Translations under genes and position numbers: made by a program
Shown: positions 11,936-19,910 of the stretch, one piece after another
Layout: each line of letters opens with the position of its first letter
Numbering within the stretch: the stretch's first letter is position 1
Assembly: GCF_900129935.1 (NCBI RefSeq)
Contig: NZ_FQXJ01000003.1
Span: forward strand, 124,001 to 188,000
Direction: 5' to 3'
Source of the DNA: Desulfosporosinus lacus DSM 15449
Lineage (GTDB): Bacteria; Bacillota; Desulfitobacteriia; Desulfitobacteriales; Desulfitobacteriaceae
Length of the DNA stretch: 64,000 nucleotides
Notes under the pieces: model-generated
Databases searched by the model: none
Told to the model about the DNA's origin: nothing
What the model saw: the letters and a program-made list of their open reading frames with translations, nothing else

Positions 11936-12124
11936 CGCTAGGCCCTCTGAAAATTTTTGATGCTCTGGGTCTCAGGCCGGTTTCGGCAACAGGTCCGCTG
12001 GCATATTTCAATTATTTTGCAAAATAATATTGTAAAGCAGAGCGGGGAAATTCATCCCATAGCCGTCCTTCTAAAAGACGGCCTGTTTTATATTTTTGGA
12101 CTCAGATTTCTCCTATCAGGTTTA

Positions 12125-12158
12125 ATTATAGCATACTTCCTCGCCGGAACGCACGTTC
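12125..12158 (-). promoter_or_regulatory. LexA/DinR-like box overlapping a possible minus-strand promoter upstream of int
   Basis: GAAC-GCAC-GTTC at 12147-12158 fits the Gram-positive LexA (DinR) core GAAC-N4-GTTC. On the minus strand a perfect TATAAT lies at 12130-12125, so the -35 position overlaps the box. The -35 itself is poor. A transcript from here would run into int after ~250 nt. The stretch 11867-12361 holds nothing else I can assign. Confidence 0.4.
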
Positions 12159-12361
12159 TACTCCTATTTATTACAAAGTATAATATATATTGATCAAGAC
12201 TTTTTAGTATAAACCTTCCTTAGTATTACATGATTTTCTATTGAAAACTCCTTAATGAGGTTTACATATTATTAAATAAAGACACAATATAGGATATATA
12301 AGGAAACTAGGTTATTGAATAAGAGTGCTTGGAGCATCTATCATTAATCGATGTTTCCTTT

Positions 12362-12592
12362 TTAATATTGTGTAAAATACTTATGAATTATTAACTTACC
12401 TAACCAAATAATTCCAAACACGATTCCTGCAAGTGTAATATTGATAACTGCGAAGTATATTAAGTAAATATTATTTGCATGTGTAGCACTATCTCCATGT
12501 AGTATCATATTATCTTTAGCTATATTGAGGTAAGGTATAATAAATATATTCATAATAAGAATAATGAAAGTACCAATAAAAGAATTTCGCAT
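12362..12592 (-). CDS. Small two-helix membrane protein
   Basis: A 76-residue protein with two hydrophobic segments (about residues 8-25 and 45-66) joined by a polar loop. No family recognised. The ATG at 12592 is preferred over one three codons upstream because AAAGGA lies 8 bases in front of it. It stands alone between the integrase and the ImmA-like gene on the same strand. It could be an immunity, exclusion or toxin peptide; there is no evidence to choose. Confidence 0.5.
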   Translation of the reverse strand: MRNSFIGTFIILIMNIFIIPYLNIAKDNMILHGDSATHANNIYLIYFAVINITLAGIVFGIIWLGKLIIHKYFTQY

Positions 12593-12788
12593 AAATAGCA
12601 TCCTTTCTAAATAACAAATATATCTAAAACAAATCTAACTAGGTAATGCTTCGCCATTAGTTATCAGCAAAGCGTCTCAGTGAAATTACTCGCTTTTTTG
12701 CTGCTGGAAGCCATTGGGATGAAGAACTGTTATTGAAAAATATCGTAACTATAAGTTGTTTGTTGAAGCTTTAGAGTATAATAACCCC

Positions 12789-13106
12789 CTAATATCCATA
12801 TGATTTCGCTGTTACTTTAGCCTCCCAATCGGCCCTAATCTCCATCGGATCATGCCGCATATCAAGCCCAACGATATAGCCAACTTTAGGAAGGTCATTT
12901 TCAATATGAGAGACTTCATGGAGAAAAACCTTGGTTTGAGTTTGCCAATTTAAATTAGAATTAATTACAATATGATAAATATCCTTACGTGACTTATAGA
13001 CAAAACCAGCAATATCAGCGCAAAGATTTAGTTTATGGACCTTTATATCGTGAGTCGCCATAGCTTCTATAGGATTTTCATATATTAAGTCAATCAATAC
13101 ACCCAT
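12789..13106 (-). CDS. ImmA/IrrE-type metallopeptidase
   Basis: A 105-residue protein with the zinc-protease motif HEVSH (HExxH, ~residues 63-67) and a downstream acidic MEIRADWEA helix supplying the third ligand. In ICEBs1 and related elements, ImmA cleaves the repressor ImmR to induce excision. Here it lies downstream of an ImmR-like repressor on the same strand, separated by a hairpin. The protein is short for the family but holds the whole catalytic core. Confidence 0.82.
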   Translation of the reverse strand: MGVLIDLIYENPIEAMATHDIKVHKLNLCADIAGFVYKSRKDIYHIVINSNLNWQTQTKVFLHEVSHIENDLPKVGYIVGLDMRHDPMEIRADWEAKVTAKSYGY

Positions 13107-13150
13107 TCAGTCACTTCCTGTTGATTCATGTCGAAATTTATGTATATAAC

Positions 13151-13185
13151 AAGAACTGCTTTCCTTTAATAGGAGAGCAGTTCTT
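13151..13185 (-). terminator. Hairpin between the ImmR-like and ImmA-like genes
   Basis: A 14-bp stem (AAGAACTGCTTTCC with GGAGAGCAGTTCTT, one G-T pair) lies just past the repressor stop codon. As a partial terminator it would lower protease expression relative to repressor. Confidence 0.6.
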
Positions 13186-13648
13186 ATTCGTCAGCTTCTT
13201 CATCTTCAATTGCTTTAATAATTCGAATAACTTTCTTTATGGATTGTGGGGTAAGATCACGAGCTTGTTTAAACATTAATTGAAGGTCTTCACGCTGTGA
13301 AATTTCTTCCCAAAACTCAGCTAACTCAGGGTCGCTAGTGATAGCGGCTTTAATTTTTTCGGTGGGGTCATTGTAGTTAAGAGGAGTATCTCTAACAAAA
13401 GGGTAGGAGTGAAGAGAAACTTGATCAGGGCCTTTTTCACATAAGTAGCCAGCTGCTTTCATAAGTTCTTCATAACTAATCCCTAACGGTTTAGCGAGCT
13501 TTTTCAAAATGTCAGGAGAAGGAATTCCTGCTTTACCATTAATCATTTTTGAGATATAAGAATGATCAATATCTGCTAACATTGCAAGTTGGCGATAGGA
13601 ATATTTTTTATTTTTAATAAGGTTACTCAAATAATCTGCAAAATCCAT
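13184..13648 (-). CDS. ImmR-like HTH repressor
   Basis: A 154-residue protein with an N-terminal XRE-type helix-turn-helix at ~18-65 (YRQLAMLADIDHSYISKMING) and a helical C-terminal part that could be the protease-sensitive region. It is probably the master repressor of ICE excision and transfer. It is transcribed divergently from a small HTH gene at 13816, and the shared 160-bp gap carries TTCACC repeats that look like operators. Confidence 0.85.
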   Translation of the reverse strand: MDFADYLSNLIKNKKYSYRQLAMLADIDHSYISKMINGKAGIPSPDILKKLAKPLGISYEELMKAAGYLCEKGPDQVSLHSYPFVRDTPLNYNDPTEKIKAAITSDPELAEFWEEISQREDLQLMFKQARDLTPQSIKKVIRIIKAIEDEEADE

Positions 13649-13673
13649 GAAAACACACTCCTAACTATATTTT

Positions 13674-13702
13674 ATAGTAATTCATATGTTGAATTTATGC
13701 AA
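13674..13702 (-). promoter_or_regulatory. Promoter of the ImmR-like repressor
   Basis: On the minus strand TTGCAT (13702-13697) and TACTAT (13679-13674) have a 17-bp spacer, ending 26 bp before the repressor ATG. Confidence 0.5.
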
Positions 13703-13730
13703 CAAAATGCACAAAATATATGGGTAAAAT

Positions 13731-13788
13731 ATTCACCAGACAGTGTTGACTTTATTCACCGCGCTGATATAATAAAATAAGGCGGTGA
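13731..13788. promoter_or_regulatory. Forward promoter with three TTCACC operator-like sites
   Basis: TTGACT (13746-13751) and TATAAT (13768-13773), 16 bp apart, form a promoter toward 13816. ATTCACC occurs at 13731-13737 and 13754-13760, and its inverse GGTGAA at 13783-13788. The sites bracket and overlap the promoter, as expected for binding sites of the adjacent repressor. Confidence 0.55.
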
Positions 13789-13815
13789 AAGTTATCAACA
13801 AAGGAGATGTTTGAT

Positions 13816-14088
13816 TTGGCAAAATTGATGTTAAATAAAGATGCTTTTGTAAAAGCTCTCAGAAACTTACGAACAACAAAAAAGTTATCAGATATAGCTA
13901 AAGATATGGATATTGATAGATCTCATCTATACAAGGTGTTAAACAAAAATCAAGAGCCAGGCAGGAAGTTTATTGAAGGGGCTTTAAAAGTTTTTCCAGA
14001 AATAAGTTTTAACGAGTTATTTTTTTTAACCAATGTGGTGAATAAATTCCCCGGTAATTCTCAAGAAGAAATAAAATTAAACCCATAA
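13816..14088 (+). CDS. Small Cro-like HTH protein
   Basis: A 90-residue protein whose centre (KLSDIAKDMDIDRSHLYKVL) is a helix-turn-helix like that of the addiction-module antidote/XRE group. It faces the repressor across a shared control region, so it resembles the Cro or Xis-regulator position of an ICE switch. The frame opens at ATG 13807, but that codon touches AAGGAG (13801-13806). TTG at 13816, nine bases after the ribosome binding site, is the more likely start. Confidence 0.7.
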   Translation: MAKLMLNKDAFVKALRNLRTTKKLSDIAKDMDIDRSHLYKVLNKNQEPGRKFIEGALKVFPEISFNELFFLTNVVNKFPGNSQEEIKLNP

Positions 14089-14133
14089 CAATTCAGCATA
14101 AATGAATCATAAGGAGAGAGAGGTGAAGAATCC

Positions 14134-14427
14134 ATGGAAAAAATACAAAGCGAAACACAGTCTACACTTGAGATTAGATGGGAAAGCTTGCCTTTAGTTC
14201 TTTCAGTGGAGCAAGTAGCTGAATTAGTTGATGTAGGAACCCAACAGATTTATGATCTGTCTCGAACTAAGGATTTTCCTGCTAGACGATTTGGAAGGAT
14301 CATCAAAATATCTCGTGATGCTCTACGGCAATGGATGGGTGAAGATATACACAAGCCGATGGATGGAGGATGGCAGGATGAATCAAATACGATGTCCCTC
14401 GTGCGGCAAACTGCTGGGAGAATATGA
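14134..14427 (+). CDS. Excisionase/AlpA-like HTH protein
   Basis: A 97-residue protein with a winged-helix MerR/excisionase-type motif: SVEQVAELVDVGTQQIYDL followed by FPARRFGRIIKISRDALRQW (about residues 28-72). Such proteins bend att DNA for excision or activate transcription. The operon position next to the HTH switch supports Xis. A zinc-finger ORF overlaps its 3' end in another frame. Confidence 0.75.
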   Translation: MEKIQSETQSTLEIRWESLPLVLSVEQVAELVDVGTQQIYDLSRTKDFPARRFGRIIKISRDALRQWMGEDIHKPMDGGWQDESNTMSLVRQTAGRI

Positions 14428-14524
14428 ACTTAAAGGTTCAATAATCTTAAGCATTATCTGTAAACGGTGTAAAAAGCTTGTTGAGTTAAAAATCTTTGTT
14501 AGTCCTAAAGAAAATCAGAAGTAA
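14378..14524 (+). CDS. Com-like small zinc-finger protein
   Basis: A 48-residue protein with CPSCGKLL near the N-terminus and CKRCKKL about 20 residues later, a four-cysteine zinc ribbon. The layout resembles phage Mu Com, a translational regulator that binds mRNA, but similarity in so short a protein is only suggestive. ATG at 14378 lies 8 bases after GGAGG. It overlaps the end of the excisionase-like gene in a different frame, so translational coupling is likely. Confidence 0.65.
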   Translation: MNQIRCPSCGKLLGEYELKGSIILSIICKRCKKLVELKIFVSPKENQK

Positions 14525-14651
14525 AAATGTTGAATACTTAGCCCTTAACTACATTCAACTTTGAGACTAATTATATTCAGTAATATTTTACCATCAAACA
14601 GGTATACTTCCTATCTTTTTATGAGGCACAAAAGAGAATGGAGGGGTCAGG

Positions 14652-14771
14652 ATGAAAAAAGAGCTGAATTTAAGGGTCTTAGTTAGAACCGTACCCCATC
14701 CCCATCCTCAACCTCAAGCAACAATTGACCTGATTGCTAATATTTTGGTTAATCAGCTTATTAAAAGATGA
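14652..14771 (+). CDS. Hypothetical 39-residue peptide
   Basis: ATG at 14652 follows GGAGGGGTC-type ribosome binding sequence. The peptide has a basic start, a His/Pro-rich middle (PHPHPQPQ) and a hydrophobic amphipathic end (TIDLIANILVNQLIKR). No family recognised. A further 35-codon ORF (14782-14889) follows with only a weak ribosome binding site. Confidence 0.4.
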   Translation: MKKELNLRVLVRTVPHPHPQPQATIDLIANILVNQLIKR

Positions 14772-14959
14772 AAACCATGAGATGACTTCGATGCATCAAA
14801 CCCAAGCACTAAATAAGGTGAAGGATATTTCGCTTGAAGCGGTAGTGAAACCAGATAACCTTATAAAAGAGTTAAAGGCTGCTTCCTGATCAGACAGGAA
14901 CGTACTAAAGAGATCCTCGGCTGGCTCTGCTGGGAATAAGTTCAGAAGGAGAAAAAAGC

Positions 14960-15415
14960 ATGAACGAATACTATTTACTTAGAGCAAAGGAGCAGAATGA
15001 GGACTTGCAGACAGACAGGATAAGAAAAGGTTTAAAGGTCAGTCTTACTGATAAAGAGCATAGCAGTTTAAAGCTACTGGCTTATAAAGCAGGATTCAAG
15101 AGTGCCGGAGAGCTTTTATCATCTTTTGTTGGCGACTTAACTGATTGGCATACTAATGGATCTGATGAGAGTGACCTTGCCAGTGAGTGGTATGAGAGGG
15201 CTTTTGGCATGAGTGAGCACTATACCAACTTTATTCACTACCTTTATAACCATGACTATACCCTGGAAGACATTGCGGACATGCTCGAAGATGAGGATTA
15301 TTTTGAGGATGTATATGAAAGATACATAGATGAAAATGAGGGAAAGACAAACCAGACCAGAGAAGAATGCATAAACGTTATTAAAGAACTGATAGAGAAA
15401 GGAGAGGAGCTATAA
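14960..15415 (+). CDS. Hypothetical acidic ICE protein
   Basis: A 151-residue, strongly acidic protein (runs such as EDEDYFEDVYERYIDENE) with a basic N-terminal third (DRIRKGLKVSLTDKEHSSL) that may bind DNA. I recall similar proteins near the regulatory end of clostridial conjugative elements, but no function is known to me. The start is ATG with AGAAGGAG upstream. It stands between the regulatory genes and the ParA/ParB block. Confidence 0.6.
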   Translation: MNEYYLLRAKEQNEDLQTDRIRKGLKVSLTDKEHSSLKLLAYKAGFKSAGELLSSFVGDLTDWHTNGSDESDLASEWYERAFGMSEHYTNFIHYLYNHDYTLEDIADMLEDEDYFEDVYERYIDENEGKTNQTREECINVIKELIEKGEEL

Positions 15416-15469
15416 GTAACAAGGGTTCCAGTTGAGGCTGCTGAAACTGGTTTGAAAGGAATGGTTTAA

Positions 15470-15648
15470 TTGGATATTAGTTCGTTTGAAAAGGTATGGG
15501 AAACTGAATACCTCTGTGATCGGGTGAAGCGGATCACAGAAGATGTTATAAAAAAGGCAATTATGAATGTGCTCTAGATTACCTTAGAATGATACGCCAG
15601 AAAGCTGCAGATGCTGAATATTTCATCAAACATAACTCGCCCGCCTGA
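15470..15648 (+). CDS. Small ORF pair joined by a slippery A6G heptamer (possible -1 frameshift)
   Basis: Frame 0 starts at TTG 15470, seven to nine bases after AAAGGA, and stops at 15577 after 35 codons. At 15550-15556 the sequence A AAA AAG is exactly in register with frame 0. A -1 shift there enters a frame running to 15648 with coding character (KKGNYECALDYLRMIRQKAADAEYF). The product would be about 59 residues. It could equally be one small gene broken by an indel in the A-run. A short palindrome (CTGTGATC...GATCACAG, 15511-15538) lies upstream of the site. Confidence 0.45.
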
Positions 15649-15660
15649 TGAGCGTCAATA

Positions 15661-15722
15661 CGCCTTGGGTCCGCTGGGTACGGATCGAAACCTCCATCCG
15701 GGAGGTCGCGGGAACCCAATTA
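15661..15722 (+). other. Candidate structured RNA or cruciform upstream of 15774
   Basis: TTGGGT near 15664 pairs with ACCCAA near 15715, enclosing two hairpins: CCG...CGG with loop CTGGGTA, and ACCTCC...GGAGGT with loop ATCCG. The result is a three-way-junction shape. No known RNA family recognised. It lies in the ~360-bp gap before the 393-residue ORF. Confidence 0.4.
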
Positions 15723-15773
15723 GCCGCAATTTAATATGTTCAGTAGAGGTTCGGTAAAGTCGGACGGAAGGGT

Positions 15774-16955
15774 GTGGGCGAAGCTATGTCCAAGGCAAAT
15801 ACAAAAAATCAGGCTGTACAGAAAAACATCGGGCGTCCGATGGGCAGAAAAAACAGTTCCATCAGAGCTGATCGAATGGAAATCATCCAGACGGTCGCGG
15901 AAAAACTTATCACTGGCATGGCTACGGCCTCATCCTCAGAGCTGGCCCAGGCCATCTGGCCGGAATTATCTCAGGATAAAGTGGGTCTTAATGCCAAATC
16001 TAAAACCGTTCGCCTGGCCCTCCAAAATATCACCGAAAATCCAGAACTTGCAGTTGTCCCCAAAGAAGCTCTCATAGCAGCTCTAGCCGAAAGAGCAGGG
16101 CAAAAAAAAGCCCCGAAAGATACCGAAAAAGAAAAGAAGGCAAAAGAGGCTACCCGCCGATCACGGTTGGAGTTGCAAAAAAAAGACTGGCTGAGTCAGC
16201 CCATTCGGCTTATGGAGAGTCGGATTAAAGCAACGATCAAAGAGTCTTTAGGAATTTTTGTAGGGGAAGGAGTGGCACAACCAAGCCCTATGCCATGCTT
16301 TGATGTTAAGGTGGCTGGCAATATCTTTACCAGAGAATCTGTCCTGCGTGTGCTGGAACTCGAACTTAAGATTCAGCTACATACAGCACTTCGGTACACC
16401 TGGAATGGGGAAGAGGCCTGGGAGTTTCTGATGAAAGCTAAGGAACTGATCAGGATCAAAAAGAAACTCTATAAATCTATAGGGCTCAGCTGGGAAGAAA
16501 CAAATAACCTGGCCCACCAGGCCAAGCAGCTGCGGGATGACGTTGAACAAGCTTACGAGAAAATGAACGATAGAAAGGGTTGGGCCGATCCCGATCTCAA
16601 TGCAAGTCAGCAGCTTTCAAGCTATGACCAAAAAAACAAAGTCATGCAACATCACACCGAACAAGTTGAATCCTGGGCTGCCGAAAAGTTACCGGTAGAA
16701 GTAGAGATAGCTTCAGACACAAGATATCCCGACGCGGACAAACCGTGGAAGGGGAGGCCGCTAATTAAACCAGATGTACAAACTGATTCTCATATTTATG
16801 GATTAGGTACAAAATTAAAAGAATTTGATGATGATATCGTAGATTTTGAAATAGCCAGCATTATGAGCAAACGACTTCTACGAATAGCTGGTCTACAAAA
16901 AGAAAAGGCCTCGGACAAAGCCGAGGGTCAAAGAAAAATATTAAGCACATTATAA
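15774..16955 (+). CDS. Hypothetical basic protein, possible DNA-binding ICE protein
   Basis: Up to 393 residues, Lys/Arg/Glu-rich, with a highly charged helix at ~115-150 and several predicted amphipathic helices. The N-terminal part (SSSELAQAIWPELSQDKVGLN) looks like a small helical fold. No domain recognised. GTG 15774 or ATG 15786 could start it; GGAAGG lies just ahead and fits neither perfectly. A terminator follows and the ParA operon starts after it. DNA binding in replication or partition is a guess from charge and position. Confidence 0.6.
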   Translation: MGEAMSKANTKNQAVQKNIGRPMGRKNSSIRADRMEIIQTVAEKLITGMATASSSELAQAIWPELSQDKVGLNAKSKTVRLALQNITENPELAVVPKEALIAALAERAGQKKAPKDTEKEKKAKEATRRSRLELQKKDWLSQPIRLMESRIKATIKESLGIFVGEGVAQPSPMPCFDVKVAGNIFTRESVLRVLELELKIQLHTALRYTWNGEEAWEFLMKAKELIRIKKKLYKSIGLSWEETNNLAHQAKQLRDDVEQAYEKMNDRKGWADPDLNASQQLSSYDQKNKVMQHHTEQVESWAAEKLPVEVEIASDTRYPDADKPWKGRPLIKPDVQTDSHIYGLGTKLKEFDDDIVDFEIASIMSKRLLRIAGLQKEKASDKAEGQRKILSTL

Positions 16956-16998
16956 GTCATATCGGAACGTGTAAAGGCATTGTAACCGGTTCATAAGT

Positions 16999-17033
16999 AA
17001 GCCTCTCAGAAATACAGATCTGTGGGGCTTTTT
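16999..17033 (+). terminator. Terminator after the 15774 gene
   Basis: An 11-bp stem with one mismatch (AAGCCTCTCAG / CTGTGGGGCTT) is followed directly by T residues. Confidence 0.65.
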
Positions 17034-17042
17034 GAGCGCAGA

Positions 17043-17083
17043 GTGACCGCCCAAGAGGGCGGGTAATGCGGCAAGTCGGTCAC
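17043..17083. other. Nested hairpin upstream of parA
   Basis: GTGACCG (17043-17049) pairs with CGGTCAC (17077-17083), and an inner hairpin CGCCC-AAGA-GGGCG sits inside. It lies 45 bp before parA. Candidates are a partition site, an operator, an origin of transfer or a leader RNA; the sequence does not decide. Confidence 0.4.
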
Positions 17084-17127
17084 AAGCCCGGCGAAAACGC
17101 TAACTTTTTACGAAAGGAAAGATGTAA

Positions 17128-17913
17128 ATGAATCAATGCGAAATTATTGCTATAGCCAACCAAAAAGGAGGCGTAGGCAAAACTACCACAACCATCAATC
17201 TTGGTTATTCCTTAGCCGAGAGGGGGAAAAGAGTTCTACTTGTTGACTGCGATCCCCAGTCCAATCTCACCATGAGTTTTGGCATCGACCGACCAGACGA
17301 GCTTCCCATAACGCTCTATCACCTTATGACAGATATCATCGAAGAGAAAGAACTACCTCAGAGAAGTGATTACATTCTTTCCTTCAATAACCTCGATATC
17401 CTGCCTTGTAGCATCGAATTAGCAGCTGTCGAGGTCAATTTAGTTACTGCCATGAGCCGAGAGATTACCTTAAAGGCCATCCTTGATCAACTTAGACCCT
17501 ACTATGATCACATCATCATCGACTGCATGCCCTCATTAGGCATGCTAACGATTAACGCCCTGGCTGCCTGTGACCGGGTCCTGATTCCCGCAGCTCCCCA
17601 ATATCTATCAGCGAAGGGACTGGAACTACTCCTAAAAAATATTATTCGAGTTAAACGCCGCATCAACCCTAGTATCGAGATTGATGGTATTCTCATAACA
17701 ATGTTTACTGAAAGGACAAAACTCAGCAAAGAAATCGTCAACCTCATCAATGAGTCCTACGGAAACCATATCAAAATCTACGAAAACAAAATTCCCGTGT
17801 CAGTCAAAGTGGGCGAAGCCGTTCTTAAGTACAAGAGCATTGTGGAATTTGATCCTAACGGCAAAGTTGCTGTAGCCTACAAGAACTTTGTAAAGGAGTA
17901 CGCGGATGAGTGA
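17128..17913 (+). CDS. parA: ParA/Soj partition ATPase
   Basis: A 261-residue deviant-Walker ATPase. KGGVGKTTTTINLG (residues ~11-24) holds the signature lysine, VDCDPQSNLT is the Walker A' switch and IIIDCMPSLG the Walker B region. With ParB it segregates replicating circles of the element or stabilises the excised form. The start is ATG behind GAAAGGAAA. It overlaps parB by eight bases, so the two are co-translated. Confidence 0.93.
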   Translation: MNQCEIIAIANQKGGVGKTTTTINLGYSLAERGKRVLLVDCDPQSNLTMSFGIDRPDELPITLYHLMTDIIEEKELPQRSDYILSFNNLDILPCSIELAAVEVNLVTAMSREITLKAILDQLRPYYDHIIIDCMPSLGMLTINALAACDRVLIPAAPQYLSAKGLELLLKNIIRVKRRINPSIEIDGILITMFTERTKLSKEIVNLINESYGNHIKIYENKIPVSVKVGEAVLKYKSIVEFDPNGKVAVAYKNFVKEYADE

Positions 17914-18901
17914 AAGAAAACTCTTATCTCTTGAAGATATGTTTGGTGGTCCGATTGAAGAAACACCTATAGAAAGGAATAAGGAAGCGATCACTGAATT
18001 AGAAATTTGCAACCTTGTCCCTTTTGAAAATCATCCATTTAAACTTTATACTGGCGAACGATTAGACAATATGGTAGAGAGTATTAAAGAAAACGGTGTT
18101 ATTCAACCTATTGTAGTTAGGCTAATTGCTGACAATAAATTTGAGATTCTAGCGGGGCATAACCGTGTTAATGCCTCTCGATTAGCCGGGCTTACCAAAA
18201 TCAGAGCAGACATACGGGAAAATATCAGTGATGATGAAGCCGCCTTAATTGTTACTATTTCCAATTTTGAACAGCGATCACCCTCGGATATGTTGCCGTC
18301 AGAGTTGGCGAAATCCTTAAAAATGCAGCTTGAAGCAGCCAAGGCAACTGGAAAAAAACAAGAGCTAATTAATGAGCTAAAAACGCCCCAAAAGCCGCAT
18401 GAATACAGGAATTCAGAGGGGTCTGCTCAAGTTGAGCAGCGGCGATGGAGTGTAGAGAAAGTAGCAGATAATAACAAAATGTCCCGAGCTAATATCCAAC
18501 GATATATCCGACTCAATGAGCTCATTACAGACCTCCTTGATCGGGTGGATAACAACGAAATTGCATTTATTCCAGGGTTCCATCTATCTTATCTATCTAA
18601 AAACGAGCAGCAAATAATTCAAGATATTATTTCAATTAACAATTTCAAACTAGACATAGTTAAAGCGGAAAGAATGAAAGACCTATCGGAGCGAGGCAAA
18701 TTAACAGGCGATAAGATCTATTCAATTCTTTCTGGTGAAGATGACCAAAAAACGAAAAAGCCAGCCGGAATTAAACTTAAACCCAAATTGGTAACGACAT
18801 TTTTTAATGCTGGTCAGAAACCAGCAGAGATTGAGCGAATCATAGAGAGGGCACTAATTTTATATTTCGAACAAGAAAGGGGAATAAATCATGCCGACTG
18901 A
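17906..18901 (+). CDS. parB: ParB-like partition protein
   Basis: A 331-residue protein with the ParB N-terminal fold (NMVESIKENGVIQPIVVR, then ILAGHNRVNASRLAGL, the CTP/arginine box) at ~50-110. A central helix-turn-helix (MSRANIQRYIRLNELI, ~190-205) and a C-terminal dimerisation part follow. It should bind a parS-like site and load on DNA with CTP. It overlaps parA at the start and the next small ORF at the end. Confidence 0.92.
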   Translation: MSERKLLSLEDMFGGPIEETPIERNKEAITELEICNLVPFENHPFKLYTGERLDNMVESIKENGVIQPIVVRLIADNKFEILAGHNRVNASRLAGLTKIRADIRENISDDEAALIVTISNFEQRSPSDMLPSELAKSLKMQLEAAKATGKKQELINELKTPQKPHEYRNSEGSAQVEQRRWSVEKVADNNKMSRANIQRYIRLNELITDLLDRVDNNEIAFIPGFHLSYLSKNEQQIIQDIISINNFKLDIVKAERMKDLSERGKLTGDKIYSILSGEDDQKTKKPAGIKLKPKLVTTFFNAGQKPAEIERIIERALILYFEQERGINHAD

Positions 18902-19109
18902 AAATCAAGAACTTAAACAATTCAAGGACCTACTCATCAAGCTTACCGAACCAAACGAATCTGAAAAAGAAATTCTAAACCTTTATCTTGAGCAATATGG
19001 GCTAAACCTTTTCGATCATCTTTACTTAGTGGATCTCTCTTTACCCATACTGGAAAAACTTGATGCTATTCGCATTCTTATAACGGCAAGGAAGGAGGAG
19101 CTTCAGTGA
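18891..19109 (+). CDS. Hypothetical small protein downstream of parB
   Basis: A 72-residue protein with two amphipathic helices and a Leu-rich core; no family recognised. ATG at 18891 follows GGGGAA and overlaps the end of parB. Its own end overlaps the RadC-like gene by four bases. The tight coupling argues that it is real. Confidence 0.6.
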   Translation: MPTENQELKQFKDLLIKLTEPNESEKEILNLYLEQYGLNLFDHLYLVDLSLPILEKLDAIRILITARKEELQ

Positions 19110-19795
19110 ATTCTTTTAGTGATCAGTATTTGACTGAGCTTTTTCTAAATGGCTTGGCCGGACTTACCGGCCTATCTTACGCTCAGCTTAAAGAGTATGC
19201 TGAATCCAATTCTATTTTTAATATTGTTGATTATCCGGATCTAGTCCATCCGTCTCCTGAGCAGTTAGCGAAAATTGAACTGCTAAAAGAATTGATCAAA
19301 AGTTACAATGTGCTGAGGACTATAGAAGATTCAAGGTTGGAATTGAGTAACTCTTCTGTCGTAGGTAAATATTTTGTATCTTTTTTGGAAGGTAAGAGAG
19401 ATAAGGAAGTGTTTATGGTTACCTTCCTAGATACAAAGCTTAAGGTAATTGAAACGAGGGTAGTGAGTGAAGGAGATATCGATTCGGCTGCTGTTTATCC
19501 GAAAGATATTTTAAAGAGAGCGTTGGATTGCAGGTGTTCTTCAATTTTCTTAGCACATAATCATCCCAGCGGAGATCCAACACCAAGCACAGAGGATATA
19601 GCTATAACGCAAAGACTGGTTAACATTTTTGAACCGTTGGGCATTGGGGTTAAGGATCATTTCATTGTAGGAGGGATGAGTTATTATTCCCTAAGAGAAC
19701 AGGGAGCGTCTTGCTTCAATAGCAAGGATATCGCAAATTATGAACCGATTTATTATAACGATTCTTTGGCTGACGAACTTGAATTGGAGCCTTAA
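19106..19795 (+). CDS. RadC-like JAB/MPN-domain protein
   Basis: A 229-residue protein. The C-terminal half carries the JAMM metal-binding motif HNHPSGDPTPSTED (H-x-H-x10-D, ~residues 150-163), as in the RadC family. The N-terminal helix-hairpin-helix usual in chromosomal RadC is replaced by an unrelated ~70-residue segment with a LTGLSYAQL core. The function of RadC is unsettled; copies on mobile elements are common and some are linked to antirestriction or DNA processing. GTG start with GGAGGAG nine bases upstream. Confidence 0.85.
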   Translation: MNSFSDQYLTELFLNGLAGLTGLSYAQLKEYAESNSIFNIVDYPDLVHPSPEQLAKIELLKELIKSYNVLRTIEDSRLELSNSSVVGKYFVSFLEGKRDKEVFMVTFLDTKLKVIETRVVSEGDIDSAAVYPKDILKRALDCRCSSIFLAHNHPSGDPTPSTEDIAITQRLVNIFEPLGIGVKDHFIVGGMSYYSLREQGASCFNSKDIANYEPIYYNDSLADELELEP

Positions 19796-19848
19796 AGGCC
19801 GGGAGAAGCTTAAAAGAACAATTGGTAACAATTGAACTCAATAATCTT

Positions 19849-19875
19849 AAGGCGCAAAATACTGCGTCTTTTTTT
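19849..19875 (+). terminator. Terminator after the RadC-like gene
   Basis: AAGGCGCA pairs with TGCGTCTT (one G-T) around a six-base loop, followed by five to seven T residues. It closes the parA-parB-radC run. Confidence 0.75.
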
Positions 19876-19910
19876 AATACCGCAAATTCATTGAAAGGAG
19901 GTAAATCTGC

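Noticed and set aside
11957-12193. 78-codon plus-strand ORF upstream of int
   Set aside because: No ribosome binding site; it crosses the candidate LexA box and promoter region.
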